Under the pieces are notes generated by a model. The model was not told the DNA's origin. It worked only from the letters and a program-made list of their open reading frames with translations, and did no database searches. 33,133 bases of DNA from Kipferlia bialata (taxonomy: Eukaryota; Fornicata), in assembly GCA_003568945.1 (NCBI GenBank), contig BDIP01000079.1, forward strand, positions 1 to 33,133, read 5' to 3'. Each line of letters starts with the position of its first letter. Positions within the stretch are counted from its first letter, which is position 1. Positions 9,501-20,073 of the stretch are shown one piece after another. Position numbers and translations under genes: made by a program.

Positions 9501-12500
9501 AACCTCTCATACCTGTCTGCCACAACATCACTGCTGGCAATGACGCCATAGAGTGTCTTGTTGATACACCCCGATACGACAGCACTGTTAGACTCTGCTG
9601 TCCAAGTGGCGCCATACTGTATGCTGGATAGCAGACACGGAGGAAGCAGGATCGATGGATATGTGACTACACCGACAACAGGTGACTCAGTCTCGGGAGA
9701 GAGATCAAACATGTGTGTCACATGGAATGCCCACTCTAGGTGCCTCCTTAGCACTTCATTGTCCATGTCAGCCCTAACAACAATGCATGAAGGTCTGATG
9801 AGTTAGAACAATAGAACAAGAGAGGGTTAAAGTGTATTATCAGATCTACCAATATTACCCACCTATCCGCCAGGTGTATGTCCTCACACGCCACTAGCTG
9901 AGGGTACATCTTGCACAGAAGATCCTGCCGTTCACGGCAGGGCACAACAAGGATCACACAGGGATTGTCAGCAGGTATAGAGGGGATACGCCTTGACAGT
10001 AGGTCTGCAAGCGCATCCATGTGTGAGAGAGTCCTCCTCTTCTCAGCTCTCTCTCTGTCACTATCTCCCTCACTCTCAAACTCGCAGTACACAGCAAGGT
10101 TAGCAGAGTGTCCTATATCCAGCCTCCACCTGTTCTTGCCCCAGGGCTCGAGAGTATCCTCAGGCCCATTGAATCTCTTCTTGCACCCAGAGACCCAATC
10201 CAGGCTAAGATGTGAGTATGGTATGCGTGTCAGCAGAGTGCCATGGTCTATGATGCCCTGCACCACGTCTCCAGGCACCAGTTCCAGATAGAGGTTGAGA
10301 AAAGACTGGAACTCGGCTGATATCCCGTTGGCCACGGGCTCTCCGGCCACCATCAGCCGCACTCCAGTGTATGCATCCATCCCAGTCCTACCAGCCTCAC
10401 GCAGACTCCCGAGGAGGGTGTATATAGCAAAGCGCCCATTAGCACGGGTGAGGGCATCCTCTGATATCATGAACACAGATGCCTTCCTGACAAGTCTCTT
10501 CAGGATATCCTCCCCCTTAGATCCTACTGGGACATCAGATATGTCTACAGTGGCCGCACCCTTCAGGGATAGGTACTCTACCATTCCAGCAGCCTCTGAC
10601 TCGCAGTCTGAGGGATATACCACTACGTACACAAACTCCTCAGGCACAGAGAGTGTAGTGAGGGTCTTGGGTATGTGTGCCACCGCATTCTCTATGCATA
10701 CAAAGTGGCACAGAAGGGCCGCCATCTCTGGGGGTGTCAGCACTACGGACTCCCTGGTCTCCCTCAGGTAACCACGAGAGATGCCCCAGTCCACACTGAT
10801 CCTGCCCAGTCTATGCAGGCTGCTAGAGGCGGAATCACCCTGACTGAGTCTATCAGCATGACCCGGTAGGTATGGCCCTCTCCCCACACATGCTTCCCAC
10901 ACACCCTGACACTCGTCTAGCATCGAGACAACGAATGGAAGTGTTGAGGACCACACCTTGTCCCTGCCCCAGAACGAACAGGCCACAGTAGCAATCTCCT
11001 TTGCCATGGATGTACACTCCTTGCCCAGATACACCACTCCCCCTAGCTCTGCACCGTCTAGACTCAGCCGCTGCATCTGCCACTGGAGCAGCACCCTCCT
11101 CTCACATTCATGCATATCACATCTTACGACTATAACAGGTGGCCGTGCCCTATGCTCATTCCTCATCACCACCCACGACTCTAGAGGGCCCGTGTGCTCC
11201 AGGCTCCTAGACTGGGGGCAGTTGTGTAGAACTCTACGTTCCCCAGCCTTGTCTGGAACTACTACCAGGACAGTAGGGGAGTGTTGATAGAAGGTGTGCC
11301 AGGGGGAGGTCTTCTTCTCAGACACAGCTGTGTACACGTTGACAATGTAGTCTGGGATGGTGTTGCGGCTGTACAGCACCATCTCAAATGGGTGTGGTGG
11401 CAGAACAACACTGGCACCTCCTCTGTGCAACATGCTATACCCCATAGGCAGGATAGTACTGACATCTAGGGAGGTAGTGAGAGAGGTGCCATTGGCAATA
11501 CTCTCTTGTATGTCTTGACAGAGGGACATATGTGGGTGACCTGCAGCCACGCTACCAGGGGGTAGTTCATTGACAACAGCAGACGGCTGGTCCCCTCTCT
11601 CCAGACTGGCTATGTTCTCACGCACCATCTCCTTGCATATGGACCACAGCTTGGCTGTATGACTGTCCCCACTATGTAGGAAGAGAACAGGCACGCAAGA
11701 GAGAGCGACATTAGGGCCATCAAGCATGTGTGCTCGCATATCATCACTAGAATAGAACAGGTATGCCAGTAGCAGAGTGGAGAGATTCGGGTTGGTTAGG
11801 GATACCAGGCTGTCTGGGGCAGTACTCAGCGTCCGAGGCGGGTTATGGAATGGGTTGCATCTCCCAGTGATGACGGGTGATGGCTCAGGGTCCAGGGTGT
11901 AGTGATCGAGCCTCTCTCTGTCATAGATAGACATGCACCATACTGTATAGAGGGTGCGGGGCACTCTCTCTATCGCCAATGCCCTCAGACACGAGACACC
12001 ACTCCTACCCACTCCTTCCGACCCAGGCTCCTCCCTGTACGCAGATGGGTATACCAGTACATCTACCCCGCTCAAGTCAGGGGGTGAATCTGGGACGTAC
12101 TCTATCGAGGCGACATCCACACAACGTACACCCCTCTCATTGAGGTAGTCGCAGAAGGACGCAGCATCCTCGTAGGCCTCCTCTCCAAAGCCGACAAGAT
12201 ACACTCTGAGGGTGAGACTACCATTAATGAACAACAGAACATAATTGGTATCTTAAGAGTATACGTATATGTATACAGGGTATAGTATTTGCATAGTATG
12301 TCTCCATGTGGAGTTACACATTATAACTCCTAATAGTTACCTGTCATGTGGCATCGAGAGTCTCCTCCCCACTATGTAGGTACAAAGGGGGTCACCCTCC
12401 TTGTAAGGGTTGGATATGTACTGATGATGCTGGCAGAGTGCTGTGAAATGCAGGGGGTCCAGAGTGAGGGAGGGAGATGGGTCCACACAGTGCCCAAACA

Positions 12501-14294
12501 CAGCAGCATTGTGATCCAATACCGAGAGGGAGGAACGACAACGAGCCTTCCAGGGGTTGTAGTTCTCATCAGCACCATTCAGTAGGAGGGCTTTAAGCAT
12601 AGGGCCATTGCACCGCTCTAGCAGGGTAGTGGTGTCTCCTCTCTCACCGCTAGCATCAGGCACCTCATGCATCCTCTCACACACACTGGTTGTGAAGGCA
12701 TCCTGGCTCTCTCTATCCTTAAACACAGGATACTCCTTCAGTCTCTCTCTGTAGACAGGCATGAGTGTGAGGAAGTATGCAGCAGGGGGGGTGGCCACTC
12801 TGTATAGCACTGCCTCCCCCTCTAGGTATGACCCATGGAATCTGACCAGACATGACAGACTGGATACCATCTCAGGGACAGGGCGGGAGACATCCATGAC
12901 AACTACAAGGGGTCTAGAGTAAGAATAGTGAATGAAAAGGGGGGGGGGTGCGATCGAGGGAGGGAGGGAGGGATGATGTGAGAATATATATTGGGCATGA
13001 CCACAACAGGTGTCTAGAGTTAGAGGAGAGAAGGGGGGGGGGGGGGGGGGGGGGGGTTAGGAAGTAGGAGTATATATCAATATAGATACGCATAAACTCT
13101 GGTCCTATACATAAAAAACCCTGAGGCGATGGTAGGAAAGAGGAGATACTAGAGAGACATGGTGTACCTAGCGTGGTCCATTCCGTCCAGCTCGTGGTTG
13201 TCAGTGCACTGCACAAACATGCTGGGGTGAGAGAGAGACATAAGGGTTGAATACGAATGGACACATTATTGATACATTTGACACTACCGTACCGGCACTC
13301 CCCGTCAATGACGTTTGGCATGACTGTGAACACAGGGTGGTCATCAATGCGGCGGCCTGGGGTAAGGAGTGCATTGGTATATAATTGAATGGACACTCAA
13401 TGATAATGACCGACTCATCATCTGCGTCTCTGATGCTTGTCAATCCCAACCAGATACATATATATATATATATACATACACCACATACTATTCAACATGA
13501 CATACCATCTGCGTCTGTGATGATGTGCTTGTCACCATCCATCCATATATACATACATATATCATACTATATAATGCGACATACCATCTGCGTCTGTGAT
13601 GATGTGCTTGTCGCCAAAGTCACAGAAGAGACGTCCAGCCAGACCACTGACTGTGGCAACCACCAGCTTGACACCGCACTGTCTGCAGAGGGCAGAGAGG
13701 GGGGCAATGGCTAGGATCAGATAGGACAAGATGACATATGTGAATGCATATTATAGTGTAAATATATATAATCTGAAACTGTCTGCACAGGGCAGAGAGG
13801 GGGGCAATGGCTAGGGGTTAGGGGAGAGAGGGAGGGAGAGAGATGGGGAGAGAGAGAGAGATGACTGTCTGCACAGGGCAGAGAGGGAGGTGACACCTAG
13901 GGACAAGGGGAGAGAGACGTGTAAGGTATCAGAGGAACTCAACCAGACTCTGTACCAGTGGTATATGACAATCATTCAACCATAATCCTGATATATGGGC
14001 ATACCTGACTCTGTGCCAGTTCCTGTCTCAGAGGCCCTGCCCCATATAGTATATACATATATATACCATATATATATATATATATATATACATTACTCGC
14101 TGTCATACCTGACTCTGTGCCTGTGCCTGTCACTCATGGTAGAGTATATGTATATACAAAAATAATTATGTATATATACATATATTATCGGAGACAATAC
14201 ATACACTATAATACATATGGTATATATGTACCTGACTCTGTGCCAGTTCCTGTCTCTGAGGCCATGACCACGACACTGAAGGTGGACAGGAAGG
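6568..14294 (-). CDS. Giant modular protein with an E1-like N-terminal part (5' end not found)
   Basis: Eight exons join in phase: 14294-14232, 13710-13585, 13356-13293, 13221-13168, 12913-12341, 12217-9863, 9794-6944 and 6840-6568 (2,118 codons plus stop). The first exons read FLSTFSVVVM..., GVKLVVATVSGLAGRLFCDF and FVQCTDNHELDGMDHAR. They match, in order, ubiquitin-activating E1: [31 protein letters not shown] and VVTCLDEARHGFESGD. No GxGxxG nucleotide loop or catalytic-cysteine motif was found, so E1 chemistry is unlikely. Three related modules follow. Each has RPxxVV, then a stretch ending YLxETRxxxxLTPP (about 10,780 and 9,410; weaker at 12,440), then a Rossmann-like VYLVG/VYVVV/VYLLA domain resembling TIR or anticodon-binding folds. 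A disordered Ser/Pro linker (about 8,700-7,670, with PLPLPL) leads to one more such domain. Confidence 0.75.
13033..13056. repeat. Poly-G tract (poly-C on the sense strand)
   Basis: 24 consecutive G on the plus strand, inside the intron between 13167 and 12914 of the minus-strand modular gene. Confidence 0.95.
13419..13615 (-). repeat. Echoes of an exon 3' edge with donor (E1-like exon 2)
   Basis: The real junction at 13580-13615 (…GACGCAGATG then GTATG) recurs at 13501-13536 with one mismatch in 36. A decayed copy lies at 13419-13446. All sit in the following intron, about 80 nt apart. Confidence 0.85.
13679..13901 (-). repeat. Echoes of an exon 5' edge with acceptor (E1-like exon 2)
   Basis: The real acceptor junction at 13679-13715 is repeated at 13779-13815 with one mismatch in 37. 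A more diverged copy lies at 13865-13901. Both are in the preceding intron, at 86-100-nt steps. Confidence 0.85.
14002..14256 (-). repeat. Echoes of an exon 3' edge with donor (E1-like exon 1)
   Basis: TACCTGACTCTGTGCCAGTT and the 8 nt after it, the real exon end plus donor at 14229-14256, recur exactly (28 nt) at 14002-14029. A partial copy is at 14106-14131. All lie in the same intron, which also carries the acceptor-side echoes. The interval includes (TA)n runs near 14057-14090. Confidence 0.85.
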
Positions 14295-14405
14295 CTGGGG
14301 TGAGTATATATATGAATATATATACTGGATACTACTATCTGTGTGGTATATGTATACTGTGATCGAAATACTGACACTGAAGGTGGACATGAAGGCTGGG
14401 GTGAG
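14272..14405 (-). repeat. Echo of an exon 5' edge with acceptor (E1-like exon 1)
   Basis: The 33-nt junction at 14272-14304 recurs at 14373-14405 with one mismatch, 101 nt upstream in the sense direction. The copy includes the CTCACCCCAG acceptor and the first exon codons, then diverges. Confidence 0.9.
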
Positions 14406-14452
14406 AGGCAGGCGAGAGATAGGTGTCGGGGGGGGGGGGGGGGGGGGGGAAA

Positions 14453-14498
<46 letters not shown>

Positions 14499-15049
14499 AT
14501 TATTATCTCCCAGTAAATATATATATATGAATCATAACCCGAGCTATATACATAGATTGGTGGGCATATCATAGGAATACACAAATCCGTAATGCCAGAG
14601 ACATGATAGTATTTCTGTATATAGCTCTAACTATCCGTATCCACACACCCACCGCCTCCTTGAAACTGGTATTGTACATAAAGAACACAAATACAACACA
14701 TAAACCTCATATAATGTTGATGATGGCACAGGTGAATATATATGTATTCGGTATCAAAAGTAATAGTCTGTGTCGCCTCCTCCTTCACTCCCGCGATACA
14801 GTACTCACATACTTAAAACCCTCCTCCACAGCCATACAGCAAGAGGATCTACTTGCCCCTTAAGTAGTAGTACCTGTCTATAAATCAGGAGTGCTAATCC
14901 ACAGCAGCGGTACTGAAGGGGCTTGTACTCTCATTCTGGGCCAGAATTTCTGGCAAACAAAGGGTTCACTCCAATACGTGATCAGTGACGTAACGTTACC
15001 TCTCTCTCCTTTTCCCTTTACCCACTCAGCAGCATAGTCTACCTGTGCC
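14295..15049. other. Unresolved 5' region between two divergent genes
   Basis: The modular minus-strand gene should continue here, since its first known exon begins in phase 1, but I found no exon encoding the E1 N-terminus (LYSRQLYVLG type). One donor-like AGTAT/GTGAGTACTG step is on the minus strand near 14812. The plus-strand coiled-coil gene starts at 15050, with an acceptor-like CCCACTCAG at 15022-15030 that may end a 5'-UTR intron. Confidence 0.4.
14428..14497. repeat. Interrupted poly-G tract (poly-C on the sense strand)
   Basis: Two G runs (about 22 and 42 nt) separated by a short A-containing break. It lies just upstream, in the sense direction, of the first recognised exon of the minus-strand modular gene. 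Exact length may be unreliable in an assembly. Confidence 0.9.
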
Positions 15050-15449
15050 ATGCCCGACCCAGACGCCTCAGCTGAGGATCCATCCATGTGGATATGCAAG
15101 GAGCCACCCTCCCACGTGCAGACGAAGACCCACAGGGTGCAGCGGGAGAGAGAGAGAGAGGGTCTGACAGTGGAGGTGGATCCAGCCATCAGGGTATGTA
15201 ATATTCTATTATCACTGAGTACTTGACAACAGGCGTTTGCCTAGGCTCTACTGTTTTTGTATCTTGTTGTTCGAGTGTGATATGTGGTGTATACGCGACT
15301 ATACACGCCCTCTACAATGATCGTGTGAAATGCAGTGAACCATCCTCACACAGATTGAGCGACCATGTAGTAGCACCCCCCCCCCCCCATACATATTCTA
15401 AGGACTAGTTATATGTCTAAGTGTATATCTGTCTATTAGGGTGGAACTA

Positions 15450-15496
<47 letters not shown>

Positions 15497-15505
15497 CCCC
15501 CCCCG

Positions 15506-15537
<32 letters not shown>

Positions 15538-16889
15538 ATTGTCTCACTTGCAGAGTGGCTTCAGACCATCGACCTTGTTGACGACGTCATGCCCTCCGAG
15601 GACGACCTGCTCAGTGCCAGCCACAGGGCTGCAGCCATTGCCTCCAGCTACGCAGGGGCAGACGGAGAGGGGGAGAAGGGAGAGAGAGAAGGAGACGCTG
15701 ACAAGGACGTCATCTCTGTCATGCTCCAGGTACAGTATCTCTCTGCTTCTGTTCAGCCTCTTTTGACCCCCTCTCCCACCCCCCTTTCTCACTGTGCAGG
15801 GTGCCCGTGGCATAGCCAGGGAGGCTGCCTCTTCTGCCTACCTCAAGATCTGCCAGACCCTAGCCATCCCCCCCACCCCTCTCTCCATCGAGAGTGGGCA
15901 GGGAGGAGATGCTGAGACCAGGGGAGCACAGGCCGAGGAGGCTGTCCCCTTCGTGGAGGACAGGCTCGAGAGGTCGACCCACCTCGACGGCACCAGAGGG
16001 GCACAGCTCGTGCAGGTGGGTCTATGTATGTGTACATATAGACATATCAATCAGAGTGACATGCTATCGTTGCTCTGTGCATTCCCGCGTACCATGCCTC
16101 ACCCCCCAGATCCTCGCCAGGCTTAGACACCACGTGGCAGAGTCTGCTGGTACCGTGGGATCCAGCGAGGAGTCCCCGGCCTCAGACGTTGATCTGCTGG
16201 CCGCCCTCGTGTGGAGGCTCATCTGCCACCAGGTACGTATATGGTATATTTTTATACACTATGTGCGTAGGTGTCTAGTCACTGTTGTAGGTGTGTCTCT
16301 GTAGCGTGCTTCGTCTGACCGTCCCTATTCCCTCCATGCCTCACCCCTCAGGAGGTCTATGCCTCCAGGCTGCTCCACTGCAAGGGTACGATCGGAGTCC
16401 TGTGCAGGCTGACCCAGGTGAGGGGTGCATGGCATAGTCCTTGACATATATCCTGCTCCTCCCGTCTCGTTGCCACTTACTCATTGTTCTACTTACTGTA
16501 TAATGCACCCACTGTCCCTGACACCAGGGCTATGCCGAGAGGCATGAGGAGGCCCTGTCCCAGTACCATGCCCGGAATGTGTCGTCACACACCCAGGCCA
16601 GGGAGGAGGCCTTTGCCACAACCAGACAGGCACTCAAGGAGAGAGCCTCTCTCCACGTGAGGTGGGTTGGCTCTATACTGTTGTTTTGCTGGTTCTTTAT
16701 CAGTCCTCTGTAAATCTGCACTCTCCTCCCCGTTAGTAGTGTGTATAGTATGCCCTTATACCAGGGCAGACCTTGCCGAGGCAGCCCAGAGGAACACCCA
16801 GCTGGAGCTGGACGAGGCACAGCAGGTGTGGTTGTATGCACGGCCACCCTCTCTTGGTACTCGAGGCCCTCTTGTGATATATATATATG

Positions 16890-16923
<34 letters not shown>

Positions 16924-19002
16924 GCTGACCCCAGGACCTGTCCGCACTCAGAGAGAGGATGCTGGAGCACGAGAACAGCAGATTCGCTGCTTACAAGAGG
17001 AGGATCAGAGAGGTAAGTTTGCCTGACCTTTCGCCTGCTTCTCTTTCCTCTTCTTTCCTCACCATTGAACCTGAGAAAGGGTACACTTGGCAGTGTCATA
17101 TAGCAGTACTCTTTCATTCTGATATGTACTGACACTCACCCCAGCTGAGAGAGGATCTGGGCAGGCACAGAGTGAGGGAGGGCGTGTGGCGGTCTCTGGT
17201 TGAGACCCAGCGTGAGTATGTGTCCGTCACAGAGCAGCTTGGGTCTGGGGGGGCCTCTCCCGCAGAGACCAAGGAGCTCATGGCCAAGAGGCAGCACTTC
17301 GACCACAACGCTAGGTGAGTGGGTGATGGGATGCAGACTCGTATGTGGCGTGTTCTCTTACCTAATGCCACCACCCATATTGGCCTGGTCTCACCCTCAG
17401 CGCCATGGTCCAGCAGCTCAACTCTCTCTTCGACTCTGCCGCCAACGAGCAGAAGAGAGAGAGGGACGCTGAGAGAGGAGGGGAGAGTGAGGGAGACTCC
17501 GACAATGAGGGGGATGTGCAGGTGAGTATCAATCTATTCCATTGTGAATTGACCAATTCACTGAGTCAGTTTGCTCAGATAACCTCAGGATATGCACTCT
17601 ACCATGCGTGCTCTCCGTAGGGAGACCCTGCACATGTCAGAGCAGCTCAAGAACAGCCACATAAGGGTGCAGGACCTACAGGCCATGGTTGCAGAGGCCG
17701 AGTCCAGAGCCAAGGTAGGGCGGGAGGGGGAGTGTTGGAGGCGTCCTCTCGTGCCATGGTCTCAATGGGTCTTTGGTCTCATTCTAGGATAGTGCCTATC
17801 TGGCCGAGGAGGCCAGTGGCCGCATCCAGTTCCTCGAGGGCGAGATCCAGAGGCTGTCTCATGAGCAGAACCAGGAACTGAGGTATCTCATTATACTGTG
17901 CCCTTTACTTGGCGTACAGTGTCAGTAGTAGTATTGATGAGGTCCCTAGAGTGTGTTCCATGTGTTCCACTCTATTTAGTGTCTTTGTGGCCCCTCTTAC
18001 ATCCAGCCTTGTCCGTGCACAGTGCACCAGGCAGAGTCAGGAGGTCACCAGAGTGCTCCAGACAGTGCCCCTTCTCAGGTACCCACATATATACCCCTAT
18101 ATTCTCAAGCACTGCTGTCGCTGATCTGGTGCATACTACTCCCCCCATCGGCCTCACCCTCACTGTAGACAGCTGGCCTGGACCCAGTCTCTTGGGGGGG
18201 TGGGTAATGCCGGGTCCGGGGACCAGGCCACCCCTGTGACTGACTCCGAGGGAGACAGAGAGAGGGCAAGAGAGGCCGAGAGGGTGTGGGCCAGTCCACA
18301 GGCCCAGGGAGAGCCAAGGAGTGCCTCCGCTGACAGACCCTCTGGCTCCAGGGTGTCCCTCCCCCGTGTCTCCAATGCCCCTCCCTCTCTGTCCATTGTG
18401 GACACAGTCGAGGCAGGCAGCGCTGATACAGTGAGGTATGAGGTGGTGTCCCAATCTCTCTCTTCCTGGCTATTCTCTCAAGTCTTACCAGCAGGGATCT
18501 GTCCAAGTCAGTGGCGCTGATGAGGTCATCCAGGATGCAGAGAGAGAGGGAGAGAAGTCTCCAGGAGGACTCTAGACCTGTTCAAGTATTCTCCCTCTCA
18601 GACTCTCAGCCAATGGGTGACCGCCGGGGAGTGTCGTCCAACATTGGCAGTGTTCTCACTGCCAAGGCTACTCCACCTGCCTCTGGAGACCAGACCAGGC
18701 TCCGGGAGAGGGAGATATCCCCCATCCACTCCCCCACCATCCAGCAGTCCATCTCCATCTCCCCATCTCCTTCCCCTTCCATTGTAGAGTCTCGGGAGGT
18801 GGTTGAGTCGGAGCGGGTGGAGCCTGACAGAGACGGGCCCCTGCCTGCGCCCTCCCTGCAGGAGCCGGGGTCTAGGGTGGGTTCGGACAGAGCTGGCTCT
18901 AGGGTCGGCAGAGCGAGAGGCAGGGATAGAGGTGAGGGCAGCGAGAGGCTCACCCTTCCTGTCTACTCTGGCTTTCGGTTCATGGCCGATGAAGAAGAGT
19001 GA
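15050..19002 (+). CDS. Coiled-coil protein, 15 exons
   Basis: All 15 exons keep phase and give 776 residues: 15050-15193, 15556-15729, 15800-16015, 16110-16232, 16352-16417, 16528-16661, 16765-16825, 16935-17012, 17145-17314, 17401-17521, 17589-17714, 17788-17882, 18031-18078, 18169-18435 and 18495-19002. Residues about 1-60 are polar. Residues 60-240 look helical with acidic inserts. Residues 245-500 are a long Glu/Arg/Gln-rich coiled coil (REEAFATTRQALKERASLH, LSALRERMLEHE, RIQFLEGEIQRLSHEQ). The last 260 residues are Ser/Pro/Arg-rich and disordered, ending MADEEE. Exon 2 uses the second AG of a CAGAG acceptor; the first would break the frame. No family was recognised. A cytoskeletal or BAR-like scaffold is possible but unproven. 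Confidence 0.82.
15453..15537 (+). repeat. 85-nt poly-C tract in intron 1
   Basis: C throughout except single Gs at 15496 and 15505. It ends 16 nt before the exon 2 acceptor of the coiled-coil gene, where a polypyrimidine tract is expected. The Pro-only frame across it is an artefact. Confidence 0.95.
16880..16922 (+). repeat. (TA)n(TG)n microsatellite in an intron
   Basis: An alternating TA run followed by a TG run lies in the 109-nt intron between coiled-coil exons 7 and 8, about 10 nt before the acceptor. Confidence 0.85.
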
Positions 19003-19144
19003 GATATGTGTATGAATAGACTTTGATAACATTGCTATCCGCAGAGATGGAAGAGGCACTGCTGGCCTCTGGGTAGAGATTCAGTGGCATGTTCCATAAG
19101 GACTGTCCCTATTGAGTTGAATAATTGACAGTGTGGCTCAATCG

Positions 19145-19225
19145 TGAGTCATCTCAGATGACTGATCTGAGTCACAGTGCGACTGTCAGTGTTCGACCGT
19201 CGAACAGTTCGACTCGAACTTCGAC
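19145..19225. promoter_or_regulatory. Cluster of short palindromes upstream of SEC61 gamma
   Basis: TGAGTCA (19145-19151) and TGAGTCAC (19168-19175) flank AGTCATCT-C-AGATGACT. Then GTTCGAC, GTCGAAC, GTTCGAC alternate at 19191-19213, each pair separated by one base. It sits 65-145 nt before the SEC61 gamma ATG and after the coiled-coil stop. A promoter role is inferred. Confidence 0.45.
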
Positions 19226-19288
19226 GAAATTGTGTTTGATCCTTTGGATAAGGGGTGTAGTTCAATAATCCCGACTCGTCCTTTCGAG

Positions 19289-19629
19289 ATGACATACACC
19301 CCCAAGGTGCAGGCCAAGAACGACTCTGTCATCATCGTTGACGATGTCAAGAAGCTCTACAAGAGCTCTAGGGACCTCTTCAAGAATGCTGACAAGCCCA
19401 CTGGTCCAGGTTTGTCTTGTAGTTTTGTTAGTGCCCTTTTGGCTCATTCAGCGGGCTTCCCTAGAGGAATCGTTTGTATGCTGCTATTCTCAAGTAATAC
19501 TAAGTATAATTAACCTCAGAGTACATGAAGAGTGTAATGGCCGTCTCTATTGGTGTTACTGCTGTTGGCTTCGCTGGGTTCTTTGTGAAGGCAGTCTCCA
19601 TCCCCGTTCTCCACATGCTTGGTTACTAA
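19289..19629 (+). CDS. SEC61G: Protein transport protein Sec61 subunit gamma (SecE family)
   Basis: Two exons (19289-19409 and 19520-19629) joined in phase 1 give 76 residues; the family is usually 66-75. The protein is the small tail-anchored subunit of the ER Sec61 translocon, clamping the two halves of the alpha subunit. The amphipathic N-terminal helix includes DDVKKLYKSSRDLFKNADKP, matching the family's VKDSIRLVKRCTKPDRKEF. After the intron come EYMKSVMAV and the single transmembrane segment SIGVTAVGFAGFFVKAVSIP, with the conserved GFxGFFVK core, then LHMLGY at the lumenal end. The donor is GTTTGT, the same form as the putative 5'-UTR intron of the uS5 gene. Coding sequence is compact and low in simple repeats, unlike the gene upstream. 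Confidence 0.95.
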
Positions 19630-20073
19630 GCTGCCCCTTGGTAGAATACAGTTGAGAAGGCTTGGAATCTGCGTTTAGAATATAAATTTTGTGTAATACT
19701 ATCGCTGTGCTACAGTGGCAACCTCAGCATGTTTCAGTGGTACTTTGGGTACTGCTGGCCTTGTGTGGTAGTCTCCAAAGACGACAGTAGTCCCAATGGG
19801 CACCGTTATTAGTTCCTGTGGCAAAGCGGAACCCCTGTTTGGAACTTAGAGAGAAGCCATCTGGTTCTGACATGTATATCGACTGATACTAATGGTGCAC
19901 ACCACTGCTATTGTTTTCGATGTTCGCTTGCAGAGCACCACCAGCACTTCAAGACACCTCTATTGTAGTAGTACTACATCACTCAATTGTTCACACTCTG
20001 TTACACTGTAACTCACAGAGAGACACATTCCAAACAACACACACGACTGAAATAGTTAAGAACTTCTATTATC
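19630..20073. other. 3'-3' intergenic interval
   Basis: Between the convergent SEC61 gamma and uS5 genes. No coding frame or RNA was recognised; it probably holds both 3' ends. Confidence 0.6.

Noticed and set aside
9250-10760. Resemblance of LTPP...HxP segments to the C-terminus of Argonaute/PIWI
   Set aside because: Only a loose spacing of H and P residues agrees. The block recurs several times in one protein and no catalytic DEDH residues are visible.
9000-12200. Firm assignment of the VYLVG domains to TIR
   Set aside because: The beta-alpha pattern and an AI..S..L+.S step fit TIR, but equally fit HGTP anticodon-binding or other Rossmann-like folds; no catalytic glutamate motif could be fixed.
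15421-15915. Proline-only protein segment
   Set aside because: Reads through an intronic poly-C tract; the true exon 2 uses another phase after the CAGAG acceptor.
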